DNA of 64,000 nt from Neptunicella sp048268085 (GTDB lineage: Bacteria > Pseudomonadota > Gammaproteobacteria > Enterobacterales > Alteromonadaceae). This document shows positions 36,034 to 44,514 of this stretch, piece after piece (the stretch's first letter is position 1; each line of letters begins with the position of its first letter). The notes beneath the pieces were generated by a model. The model was not told where the DNA came from and ran no database searches. It saw nothing but the letters and a program-made list of their open reading frames with translations. The DNA lies in assembly GCF_048268085.1 (NCBI RefSeq), contig NZ_JBLWWF010000019.1, positions 1 through 64,000 on the forward strand, in the 5' to 3' direction. The translations under genes and the position numbers were made by a program.

Positions 36034-36944
36034 ATATTAACAAAATAATAAAACCAGCTTTGTTTATATCAGCGAGCATTTTTATAACAGCCTGTACAAC
36101 GGTGCCAGCCAGATTTGCCGGTGCAGATGCCGCGAGGGAGCGACTAAATGCGTTGGAAAGTAATACTAAACTGGCGGATCAGGCACCGATGGCCATGGAA
36201 GATGCACGCCAAGCCGTGCTCAGTGCAGAACAGTCACACAAAGAACCAGGTCTTTCTGAACATCTTGTCTTTATTGCCGAACGCAAAGTTGATATTGCCG
36301 AAACAGAATCTCAACGACGATATTTGGAAGAGCAGCGTAGTGAGCTCAAAACGAAGCGAGATAATATGCAATTAAATGCTCGAACAGAGGAATCTAGAAG
36401 GGCCAAAATCTCTGCAAATCAAGCACAACAAAATGCGCTACAAGCACAGGAACGGGCAGCTAAATCTCAACAGGATACGGCCAAAGCCCAACAAGACTTA
36501 AACACTGCAGAAGAAAAAACAGCTAAAACACAACAGCAGTTAAAGGATATGCAACAACAGCTTGCCGAATTAAATGCTCACAATACACTTAGGGGAGCAG
36601 TGGTTACCTTGGGTGATTTATTGTTTGATTTCAATAAGTCAGAAATCAAACCCGGGGCCATTTCACACTTAACCAAACTAGCCAGTTTTCTTAACCAAAA
36701 CACCGATCGCAATGTCACGATCGAGGGGCATACTGATAATGTGGGAGCAGATGATGTTAACCAGCTTCTTTCACAACAACGTGCTGAGGCAGTTAAAAAT
36801 TATTTGCTAAGCCAAGGTGTTGCCGAACAACGTTTGCAAGCCTTAGGAAAAGGTTCGTTATTGCCTGTTACGGATAACAGCACAGCCTTAAAAAGGCAAC
36901 AGAATAGACGAGTAGAAGTTATTATTAGTAATCCTGTTACTTAA
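36030..36944 (+). CDS. DUF4398 / OmpA-like peptidoglycan-binding lipoprotein
   Basis: 304 residues. The signal ends in F-I-T-A-C (Cys about residue 22), a plausible lipobox. A DUF4398-like helical region with long Gln/Ala/Lys coiled coil (about 35-185) leads to a C-terminal OmpA domain (about 195-302: L-F-D-F-N-K-S-E-I; I-E-G-H-T-D-N-V-G; N-R-R-V-E-V). The latter keeps the Asp and Arg that hold diaminopimelate. It probably ties the outer membrane to peptidoglycan. It shares ancestry with the DUF4398 part of its upstream neighbour. Confidence 0.9.
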   Translation: MNINKIIKPALFISASIFITACTTVPARFAGADAARERLNALESNTKLADQAPMAMEDARQAVLSAEQSHKEPGLSEHLVFIAERKVDIAETESQRRYLEEQRSELKTKRDNMQLNARTEESRRAKISANQAQQNALQAQERAAKSQQDTAKAQQDLNTAEEKTAKTQQQLKDMQQQLAELNAHNTLRGAVVTLGDLLFDFNKSEIKPGAISHLTKLASFLNQNTDRNVTIEGHTDNVGADDVNQLLSQQRAEAVKNYLLSQGVAEQRLQALGKGSLLPVTDNSTALKRQQNRRVEVIISNPVT

Positions 36945-37145
36945 CATAAACCTTGCACAAGTTGGTTATGGTTCCACTAAACCATAGCCTTCAATATTAA
37001 AGCTTATGTGATTATGATTAATCTGGAGTATCAATTAGTGGGTGTAATGGAAATGAAATGCGTCTTGATAGAACCATAGCCATTGCAATAACAACACTAA
37101 AATAGCCAATAAAAACATATAGTTATAGTTATTTTATCTTATAAA

Positions 37146-37175
37146 AAAGGCTATTCCATTACTGGAATAGCCTTT
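37146..37175. terminator. Bidirectional terminator between the OmpA-like gene and gyrB
   Basis: A perfect 13-bp stem (AAAGGCTATTCCA / TGGAATAGCCTTT) with loop TTAC. A-rich and T-rich flanks allow it to work for gyrB on the minus strand and for the plus-strand run. Confidence 0.85.
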
Positions 37176-37196
37176 ATATTATTGGTTTATAATTTA

Positions 37197-39617
37197 CTAA
37201 ACATCTAGATTAGCAACTCGTAAAGCATTTTCTTCAATAAATGCTCTACGGGGTTCAACATGATCACCCATTAACGTGGTAAACAATAAGTCAGCACCGA
37301 TCGCATCTTCAATTTTGACTTGCAACATTCTACGAGATTCAGGATCCATAGTCGTTTCCCACAATTGACTTGGGTTCATTTCCCCTAGCCCTTTATAGCG
37401 CTGAATATATTGCCCTTTCTTGGACTCTGCCATTAACCAGTCTAGTGCTTCGACAAAATAGTTAATCGGTTTAACTTTTTCGCCACGCTTAACATATCCA
37501 CCTTCTTCAATTAGACCATTGATGGTTTTGTTCAATTCAACTATTCGCTTGTATTCCGTTGAATCAATAAAATCATGATCGAGTCGATATTCGGTATCTA
37601 TACCATGTTGTCTAACAATAATGCAGACATAGTAATTGTGTCGCTCTTTATCTTCTCTAATTTCATGGCGATACAATGCACCATCCACTTCATGTTCTTG
37701 TAGAGCAGAAATGAATTGTTGCCCAACACTCTCCAGTTTTTCCTGATTGGAAAGGTCCGCTATATCCAATATATCGTTATAGATCATCCGAATTAACAGA
37801 TTTTTCGGCATCATACGGCTTATTCTATCGATCATGGCGAAAGTTGATTGATATTGTTTAACCATAGCTTCTAATGCAACACCAGAAATCGCCGGTGCCG
37901 TTTCATTAACATGCAATGAAGCGCCATCTAGTGCAATGCTGGTCAAATGCTCGGTTAAAGCCGGATCATCTTTAAGATATTGCTCTTGCTTACCTTTTTT
38001 AATTTTATACAAAGGTGGTTGAGCGATATAAATATAACCTCTCTCTATTATTTCCGGCATTTGACGATAAAAGAAGGTGAGCAACAATGTACGTATATGC
38101 GATCCGTCTACGTCCGCATCCGTCATAATAATGATTCGATGATAACGTAATTTTTCCGGATTATATTCATCTCGACCAATCCCGCACCCCAGTGCGGTAA
38201 TTAGTGTGGCTACCTCTTGTGAAGATAGCATCTTATCGAAACGCGCTTTTTCTACGTTAAGAATTTTACCCTTAAGCGGCAATATGGCCTGATTTTTTCG
38301 ATTCCGTCCCTGCTTGGCAGAACCGCCAGCAGAGTCCCCTTCCACAATATAAAGTTCCGAAAGTGACGGATCTTTTTCCTGGCAGTCAGCCAATTTTCCC
38401 GGTAAACCGGCAAGGTCCAACGCCCCTTTGCGACGGGTCATATCACGCGCTTTTCTTGCCGCTTCCCTGGCTCTGGCAGCATCAATAATTTTTCCAACAA
38501 TAATCTTAGCTTCTACCGGGTTTTCTAATAGAAACTCATTTAGACGCTCGCCCATCGCCGATTCAACAGCGGACTTTATTTCTGAAGACACAAGCTTATC
38601 TTTGGTTTGCGAAGAGAACTTGGGGTCAGGTACTTTAACAGAAACAACCGCGGTTAATCCTTCACGCGCATCATCACCCGTTGCTGTAGATTTCTCTTTC
38701 TTGTTCATACCTTCTTTTTCCATAAAGGTATTAAGTGTCCGAGTTAACGCGGAGCGGAATCCAGCAAGGTGAGTTCCGCCATCACGTTGAGGTATATTGT
38801 TAGTAAAACAGAAAATATTTTCTTGAAATCCATCATTCCATTGCATTGACACTTCGACGGAAACACCATCTTCACGATCAACAGAAAGGTGAAATACTTT
38901 TTGGTGAACGGGATTTTTATTCTGATTTAGATATTCAACGAAGGCTTTAATACCACCCTCATATTTGAAATGATCGCTTTTACCACTGCGCTCATCGACT
39001 AATTTTATCGAAACACCTGAGTTCAAAAAGGATAATTCACGTAATCGCTTAGCTAAAATATCATAGTGAAATTCAATATTAGTGAACGTCTCTTCACTCG
39101 GCCAAAAACGTATTGATGTACCAGAGGTCTCTGTTTCTCCCACTACCGCTAAAGGAGAAACCGGGTCACCCATACTATATTCTTGTTCGTGAATTTGGCC
39201 TCTACGACGGATTCTTAATTGCAATCTTTTCGACAGCGCGTTGACAACGGAAACACCAACACCGTGTAAGCCGCCTGAAACTTTATAGGAATTATCATCA
39301 AACTTTCCGCCTGCATGCAGTACGGTCATGATAACTTCTGCAGCCGAAACCCCTTCTTCTTCATGAATTTCAGTAGGAATCCCACGGCCATCATCTTTTA
39401 CGGAAACGGAATTGTCACCATGAATAGTGACTACGATTTCATTACAATGACCGGCCAAAGCTTCATCAATTGAGTTATCGACAACCTCAAATACCATATG
39501 ATGCAGGCCTGTTCCGTCATCAGTATCACCGATATACATCCCCGGACGTTTTCTAACAGCATCAAGTCCTTTTAAAACTTTAATACTGGACGAATCATAA
39601 TTACCTTGTTCAGCCAT
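37197..39617 (-). CDS. gyrB: DNA gyrase subunit B
   Basis: The ATPase and Toprim subunit of gyrase. The 806 residues match E. coli (804), including the Gram-negative insertion. The GHKL ATPase part has the E-V-V-D-N-S-I-D-E-A and G-G-L-H-G-V-G-V-S motifs. The Toprim region has E-G-D-S-A-G-G-S-A and D-A-D-V-D-G-S-H-I. It overlaps recF by eight bases and ends the dnaA-dnaN-recF-gyrB operon. Confidence 0.99.
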   Translation of the reverse strand: MAEQGNYDSSSIKVLKGLDAVRKRPGMYIGDTDDGTGLHHMVFEVVDNSIDEALAGHCNEIVVTIHGDNSVSVKDDGRGIPTEIHEEEGVSAAEVIMTVLHAGGKFDDNSYKVSGGLHGVGVSVVNALSKRLQLRIRRRGQIHEQEYSMGDPVSPLAVVGETETSGTSIRFWPSEETFTNIEFHYDILAKRLRELSFLNSGVSIKLVDERSGKSDHFKYEGGIKAFVEYLNQNKNPVHQKVFHLSVDREDGVSVEVSMQWNDGFQENIFCFTNNIPQRDGGTHLAGFRSALTRTLNTFMEKEGMNKKEKSTATGDDAREGLTAVVSVKVPDPKFSSQTKDKLVSSEIKSAVESAMGERLNEFLLENPVEAKIIVGKIIDAARAREAARKARDMTRRKGALDLAGLPGKLADCQEKDPSLSELYIVEGDSAGGSAKQGRNRKNQAILPLKGKILNVEKARFDKMLSSQEVATLITALGCGIGRDEYNPEKLRYHRIIIMTDADVDGSHIRTLLLTFFYRQMPEIIERGYIYIAQPPLYKIKKGKQEQYLKDDPALTEHLTSIALDGASLHVNETAPAISGVALEAMVKQYQSTFAMIDRISRMMPKNLLIRMIYNDILDIADLSNQEKLESVGQQFISALQEHEVDGALYRHEIREDKERHNYYVCIIVRQHGIDTEYRLDHDFIDSTEYKRIVELNKTINGLIEEGGYVKRGEKVKPINYFVEALDWLMAESKKGQYIQRYKGLGEMNPSQLWETTMDPESRRMLQVKIEDAIGADLLFTTLMGDHVEPRRAFIEENALRVANLDV

Positions 39618-40716
39618 TTATCGTTTTCTCCTCGTTCACTTGGCCTTGTTCCACGTGAAACATTTTTATGTTGCTTACATTATTCAAGAACGCAACTTGT
39701 TGTTTTTCTGTTGCAGTAATAAATATCTGCGCATTCGTTGCTAACAACTGCTGTATAAATAACTGCCTTTTCTCCGTATCCAGCTCTGCGGCAATATCGT
39801 CTAAAAGATAAATGCAGTGCAGATTTCGTTTATCAAAAAGCAATGTTGATTGGGCTATTTGCATAGCTGCAGTTAATACTCGCAATTGTCCTCTAGACAG
39901 TACTTCTTGTACGGCCCTAGAATCCACTCTAAGCCGCAAATCGGCTTTATGCGGCCCAACCGTTGTATAGCCATATAATTTGTCTTTATCGCTATTTTTG
40001 GTTAACGCCTGAGCTAGATCCAACCCTTTGTCCCAGCCCCTATAATACGCTATTTCGATAGAAAACTCAGGTAAGAATTGCTTAATTTGATGGTCAAAAT
40101 AAGGTTTTATTGCATCAATATAGTCTTGGCGATACGACGATATTGCTTCGCCTGCCAGTTGCAATTGATGACGCCAATATTCTTCTTGCTTATGTTGCCC
40201 CTGGCTTTGTTTTAAAATGGCATTTCGTTGTTTTAGCAGCTTATTAAATAGTGAAATTTTATTTAAAAAAAGAGGTTCCACGTGGAACAATCCCCAATCC
40301 ATATAACTCCGCCGCAATCCTGGCGAACCGATCAATAAGTCTGAGCTCTGCGGAGTAAAAATCTGCGTGGGCATTTTAAGCGCTAACGTAGAGATGCGCG
40401 TTTGTTTATCCCCATCTATTTTTATATCAATTACACCTTGCCTACTTCTTAAAATTCCAACTTTACTTACCTTATCTGCATCCACGCTATCTCTAAGCAA
40501 TGAAAACAGGACAAACTTATCTTGTTGATCTGAAATAAGGCTTTGAAATTTATTTGTACGAAATGAACGGCCGTAACTCAAATAATGCAACGCTTCGAGA
40601 AAAGAGGTTTTGCCACTGCCGTTCTTTCCAACAAATAGATTTATGTTGTCAGAAAGTTGAATGGAAACGTTAGAGAGATTTCTAAATTGTTGTATCTGGA
40701 CGCTGTCCAGTTTCAT
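39610..40716 (-). CDS. recF: DNA repair protein RecF
   Basis: An SMC-like ATPase that helps load RecA at gaps. At 368 residues it has Walker A G-K-N-G-S-G-K-T (about 31-38), the signature L-S-R-G-Q-L-R, and Walker B Y-L-L-D-D-I-A-A-E-L-D. The start is the ATG that aligns with E. coli RecF (M-K-L-D-S-V); TTG and GTG codons lie 12 and 3 bases upstream in frame. It overlaps gyrB by eight bases. Two parS-like sites fall inside its coding region. Confidence 0.97.
   Translation of the reverse strand: MKLDSVQIQQFRNLSNVSIQLSDNINLFVGKNGSGKTSFLEALHYLSYGRSFRTNKFQSLISDQQDKFVLFSLLRDSVDADKVSKVGILRSRQGVIDIKIDGDKQTRISTLALKMPTQIFTPQSSDLLIGSPGLRRSYMDWGLFHVEPLFLNKISLFNKLLKQRNAILKQSQGQHKQEEYWRHQLQLAGEAISSYRQDYIDAIKPYFDHQIKQFLPEFSIEIAYYRGWDKGLDLAQALTKNSDKDKLYGYTTVGPHKADLRLRVDSRAVQEVLSRGQLRVLTAAMQIAQSTLLFDKRNLHCIYLLDDIAAELDTEKRQLFIQQLLATNAQIFITATEKQQVAFLNNVSNIKMFHVEQGQVNEEKTING
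39647..39662. promoter_or_regulatory. parS-like ParB-binding site 1
   Basis: TGTTCCACGTGAAACA differs from the consensus TGTTTCACGTGAAACA at one base. It lies in the 3' end of recF, 12.6 kb from oriC. ParA and ParB are encoded in this window, so origin-proximal parS sites are expected. Confidence 0.8.
40274..40289. promoter_or_regulatory. parS-like ParB-binding site 2
   Basis: GGTTCCACGTGGAACA contains the perfect palindrome GTTCCACGTGGAAC, the form of parS known from Pseudomonas. It lies within recF, 627 bases from site 1. No other close match with a CACGTG core was noticed in the window. Confidence 0.8.
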
Positions 40717-40767
40717 CACATTATGCAACTAGAATAATAAGAACAGGATCAAAATATCCGATGAGAT

Positions 40768-41868
40768 CTATAATCTCATCGGCATAATAACGTACAAGAC
40801 AGATTCGTCGCCAATATCTTCAATTAACGCACTACTGTTGGAATCTGCCATGGTCACTTTAACAACTTCGGAATTTAATGCATTTAATGCATCAATTAAA
40901 TACGCCACGTTGAAACCGATTTCTAAATCGTCACCCTGATACTGAACATCTACAATTTCTTCCGCTTCTTCCTGTTCAGGGTTATTTGCGGTTATTTTCA
41001 ATTCTGCGTTACTAAGGTTTAAACGAACACCTCGAAATTTTTCGTTAGATAAAATCGCTGCTCGCGAGAACGCGTTTTTAAGCAGGTTTTTATTCGCTTC
41101 AATGAACTTGTCACCGTCTTTAGGTAATACGCGACGATAATCAGGAAAACGACCATCGACCAATTTACTGGTAAAGATAAACGCACTGGAAAAAATACGA
41201 ATATGATTTGAGCCAATCTGAACTTTTAAGGACTTATCACTATCGTCAATTAAACGTGAAATTTCTAACACACCCTTACGAGGTATAATCACTTGTTTAC
41301 TGGGTAAATTAGAACTGTATTCAAGACGACACAGGGCCAAACGATGACCATCCGTAGCAACCGTTCTAATAACGGTATCCTCAGTTTCTAAAGATAAACC
41401 GTTCAAGTAATAACGCACGTCTTGTTGTGCCATGGCAAAATGAGTACTTTCAATAAGTTTTTTCAACTGTGACTGAGAAAGCTCAAATTCCACCTCTCCT
41501 TGCCAATCTTCCAGATTTGGATAATCAGCTGCCGACAAGGTAGATAAGGTAAATTTACTACGACCAGATTTTAAAATTGCACGACTATCTTCAACCGAAA
41601 AGATTAGTTCACTACCTTCTTGTAATCCCCGACAAATATCAAATAATTTTTTAGCCGGTACCGTGATTTCACCGTCTGTATAGTCTCCGGACAAACTGAT
41701 ATTAGAAATTAATTCAACCTCTAAATCCGTGCCGGTAAGCCATAGTGAGCCTTCACTCACTTTGATAAGGACGTTGGATAAAATAGGGAGTGTGTGACGA
41801 CGCTCAACGGCACCTGACACCAATTGCAACGGTTGTAAGAAGTTTTCCCTGCTAATAGTAAATTTCAT
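40768..41868 (-). CDS. dnaN: DNA polymerase III beta sliding clamp
   Basis: A 366-residue replication clamp, the same length as E. coli. The start M-K-F-T-I-S-R-E-N-F and the C-terminal Y-V-I-M-P-M-R-L are diagnostic. Three clamp domains of about 120 residues are expected. It lies 25 bases after dnaA and about 50 before recF. Confidence 0.99.
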   Translation of the reverse strand: MKFTISRENFLQPLQLVSGAVERRHTLPILSNVLIKVSEGSLWLTGTDLEVELISNISLSGDYTDGEITVPAKKLFDICRGLQEGSELIFSVEDSRAILKSGRSKFTLSTLSAADYPNLEDWQGEVEFELSQSQLKKLIESTHFAMAQQDVRYYLNGLSLETEDTVIRTVATDGHRLALCRLEYSSNLPSKQVIIPRKGVLEISRLIDDSDKSLKVQIGSNHIRIFSSAFIFTSKLVDGRFPDYRRVLPKDGDKFIEANKNLLKNAFSRAAILSNEKFRGVRLNLSNAELKITANNPEQEEAEEIVDVQYQGDDLEIGFNVAYLIDALNALNSEVVKVTMADSNSSALIEDIGDESVLYVIMPMRL

Positions 41869-41893
41869 TGTTGCTACTCTTATTTATTCTTTT

Positions 41894-43267
41894 TTATGAT
41901 GACAGTGTTCTTATCAAGTTTTGATAATCTTCTTTTATGTCGTGATTCTCATCGCGAAGCTGTACGATCTTGCGACACGCATGTAATACAGTTGTATGAT
42001 CCCGCCCCCCAAATGCATCACCAATTTCCGGTAAGCTATGGTTAGTAAGCTCTTTAGCCAATGCCATAGCCACTTGTCTGGGCCTGGCAACACTTCGACT
42101 ACGACGCTTTGACAGAATATCAGCAATTTTTATTTTGTAATACTCTGCGACCGTTTTTTGTATGTTATCGATAGTAACGAGTTTTTCCTGCAACGCCAAA
42201 AGATCTCTTAAGGCTTCGCGTACAAAGTCTATCGTAATTGGACGACCTGTGAAATTAGCATTTGCTATAACCCGATTTAACGCCCCTTCCAGTTCCCTGA
42301 CATTGGAACGTAACCGCTTGGCAATAAAAAAGGCTACTTCATCCGGAAGATGTATTTTATTTTCCAAAGCCTTTCGCATCAGAATAGCCACGCGGGTTTC
42401 TAATTCAGGTGGTTCTACTGCAATTGTTAATCCCCAACCAAAGCGAGACTTGAGCCTGTCTTCAACACCATCAATTTCTTTGGGATACCGATCCGAAGTC
42501 AAAATAATTTGCTGGTTACCTTCCAGCAATGCGTTGAACGTATGAAAAAATTCTTCTTGTGAACGTTCTTTATTAGCAAAAAATTGAATATCATCAATTA
42601 ATAACGCATCTACCGAACGGTAATAACGCTTAAACTCTTCAATAGCATTATTTTGCAGTGCTTTAACCATATCCTGAACAAAACGCTCAGAATGCATATA
42701 CACCACTTTCGCGTCTTTCTTATTCTCTAATATGCCATTGCCCACAGCGTGCAATAAGTGAGTCTTACCTAATCCAGTGCCGCCATATATAAACAATGGG
42801 TTATAAGCACCACCTGGATTATCAGATACTTGACTGGCAGCGGCCCTGGCCAACTGATTGGATTTACCTTCAACGAAATTTTCAAACCGATAATTAAGAT
42901 TAATATTACTTTTGTTTTGCCCAACCTTCATTTGAGTGGCGCTGGCAGTTTGGCTGCTGGGCGCTTTACCGGCGTTAACAACAGAACTAACACTTTTTTC
43001 TGTGGTTAAAATAGGCTCTTTTCTAACCGCCCCCGTGCCTATATCAAGTTTTAAAACCGGCGCATCGTTGCCACAAATTTCAGTAAACAAGGCTGTAATT
43101 TGACTGATATATTTATCTCTTACCCAGTCTAATACAAATCGATTGGGTGCAAATAAGGTCAATATTCCACCGTCTTGATCAGCGCGCAGCGGTCTTATCC
43201 ACATGCTAAATTGTTGTGTTGGCAGTTCTTGTTGAAGCCTTTCCAGGCATTGATTCCACAGAGACAT
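41894..43267 (-). CDS. dnaA: Chromosomal replication initiator DnaA
   Basis: 457 residues with the four known domains: N-terminal helicase/DiaA-binding (about 1-85), a linker (about 86-125), AAA+ with Walker A G-G-T-G-L-G-K-T-H and Walker B L-L-I-D-D-I-Q-F, and the C-terminal DNA-binding domain with G-G-R-D-H-T-T-V-L-H. It starts the operon and is divergent from rpmH. DnaA boxes in the promoter region point to autoregulation. Confidence 0.99.
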   Translation of the reverse strand: MSLWNQCLERLQQELPTQQFSMWIRPLRADQDGGILTLFAPNRFVLDWVRDKYISQITALFTEICGNDAPVLKLDIGTGAVRKEPILTTEKSVSSVVNAGKAPSSQTASATQMKVGQNKSNINLNYRFENFVEGKSNQLARAAASQVSDNPGGAYNPLFIYGGTGLGKTHLLHAVGNGILENKKDAKVVYMHSERFVQDMVKALQNNAIEEFKRYYRSVDALLIDDIQFFANKERSQEEFFHTFNALLEGNQQIILTSDRYPKEIDGVEDRLKSRFGWGLTIAVEPPELETRVAILMRKALENKIHLPDEVAFFIAKRLRSNVRELEGALNRVIANANFTGRPITIDFVREALRDLLALQEKLVTIDNIQKTVAEYYKIKIADILSKRRSRSVARPRQVAMALAKELTNHSLPEIGDAFGGRDHTTVLHACRKIVQLRDENHDIKEDYQNLIRTLSS

Positions 43268-43785
43268 AATTATGCTAGTCCTATAGGCTTTCTTATGGTT
43301 AGAGCCTATTTATATAGAGAGAAAACCGATCCATCGATCGCAATATAGTTCAATCTCGAAAATTGAATTTCTATACTTGAGAGTACTAAATAGAGATTAT
43401 CGCGCTATTTTATCCACAACTTCAATATTGATCTTTTTTATATTTATGCATTACCTGCATACTAACGCTATAATATTGATTTAATTAGCTTTTTAATTGT
43501 GGTTAAAAAGTTTTCAGATCACTGTTCATACATACAATAAAAACCATGGTGTATAAAAAGTGACTTAAAAATAAGATATTTACCTAAAATACCAATCAAA
43601 TCTGTGAATAAAAATACATAACGATATAAGTTATTAACAATAATATATGAGTTTACCCTATTATTTGATTTATATTTTTGAACATAGATTGACTTATCCT
43701 GTTTCGATCTCTAGAATTCAGCGTCCTTTTTGAGCGCCTACAGTGTTCAATAGGTTTTATTAACGTTAAAGCAGCGGATTAGGTC
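43268..43785. promoter_or_regulatory. dnaA-rpmH divergent promoter region with DnaA boxes
   Basis: This AT-rich 518-base gap carries one perfect DnaA box on the plus strand (TTATCCACA, 43410-43418) and one on the minus strand (TTATTCACA, 43603-43611). A weaker site is near 43547. The boxes are in the right place for DnaA autoregulation of dnaA. They are sparser than at 52.3 kb, so I do not consider this gap the origin itself. Confidence 0.7.
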
Positions 43786-43920
43786 ATGAAAAGAACATTT
43801 CAACCAAGTAATTTAAAGCGTAAACGTTCACACGGCTTTCGTGCTCGTATGGCAACGAAAAATGGTCGTCAGGTTTTAGCGCGTCGCCGCGCCAAAGGCC
43901 GTGCTCGTTTATCAGCATAA
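43786..43920 (+). CDS. rpmH: 50S ribosomal protein L34
   Basis: A 44-residue, very basic protein: M-K-R-T-F-Q-P-S-N-L-K-R-K-R and the ending R-A-R-L-S-A. AGG lies 3 bases before the ATG, preceded by GCGG. Divergence from dnaA and the following rnpA, yidD and yidC are the standard arrangement. Confidence 0.99.
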   Translation: MKRTFQPSNLKRKRSHGFRARMATKNGRQVLARRRAKGRARLSA

Positions 43921-43934
43921 ACGCATTTGTCGAA

Positions 43935-44303
43935 GTGGGTGAAAATACTTTTTCTCGGGACGTGAGGTTACTCACTCCCACCCATTTCGGAAATGTATTT
44001 CAAGATGCAACTTCAGCTCCATCCCCCCAAATAACACTACTTGCAAAAACAAATCAACTCACCAACGCCAGATTGGGTATTACCATTGCTAAAAAAAGGG
44101 TAAAAAAAGCTCATGACAGAAATCGTATAAAGCGTATTATTCGTGAGAGTTTTCGCCACCATCAATCCGAACTAGGTAATATTGATATAGTCGTCATTGG
44201 TAAAAGTGGGCTGGATAACATGAGTAACCGGGAAATTTTTACACTCCTAGATAAATTATGGAAAAAAATATTTCGCCGCTGCAATCCTTCTTTATCAGTT
44301 TGA
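43935..44303 (+). CDS. rnpA: Ribonuclease P protein component
   Basis: A 122-residue basic protein that helps the RNase P RNA mature tRNA 5' ends. The signature R-N-R-I-K-R-I-I-R-E-S-F-R (about 58-70) is present, after L-G-I-T-I-A-K-K-R-V. The start is GTG, 14 bases after rpmH. Its end overlaps yidD by 46 bases. Confidence 0.96.
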   Translation: MGENTFSRDVRLLTPTHFGNVFQDATSAPSPQITLLAKTNQLTNARLGITIAKKRVKKAHDRNRIKRIIRESFRHHQSELGNIDIVVIGKSGLDNMSNREIFTLLDKLWKKIFRRCNPSLSV

Positions 44304-44509
44304 TAAAGGGGTATCAACGCTGGCTGTCGCCCATAATGGGTCAACAGTGCCGTTTTCACCCAACTTGCTCTCATTACTCAATTGAAGCAATTAAAATCCA
44401 TGGAAGTTGGATTGGGTGTTGGTTAACTGTTAAACGCATACTAAAATGCCAGCCTTTACATTCGGGGGGATTTGATCCCGTGCCACCTAAACAACGAGAA
44501 ATGAAGTAA
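44258..44509 (+). CDS. yidD: Membrane protein insertion efficiency factor YidD
   Basis: An 83-residue protein with the family pattern Y-Q-R-W-L-S-P, C-R-F-H-P-T-C-S-H-Y and G-G-F-D-P-V-P. An amphipathic N-terminus associates with the inner membrane. It assists YidC, whose gene follows after five bases. The ATG lies inside rnpA. Confidence 0.95.
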   Translation: MEKNISPLQSFFISLIKGYQRWLSPIMGQQCRFHPTCSHYSIEAIKIHGSWIGCWLTVKRILKCQPLHSGGFDPVPPKQREMK

Positions 44510-44514
44510 ATATT

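Noticed and set aside
43268..43785. dnaA-rpmH gap as the replication origin
   Set aside because: Has DnaA boxes but lacks a GATCT-type unwinding element; the mioC/dnaC-mnmG gap fits oriC much better.
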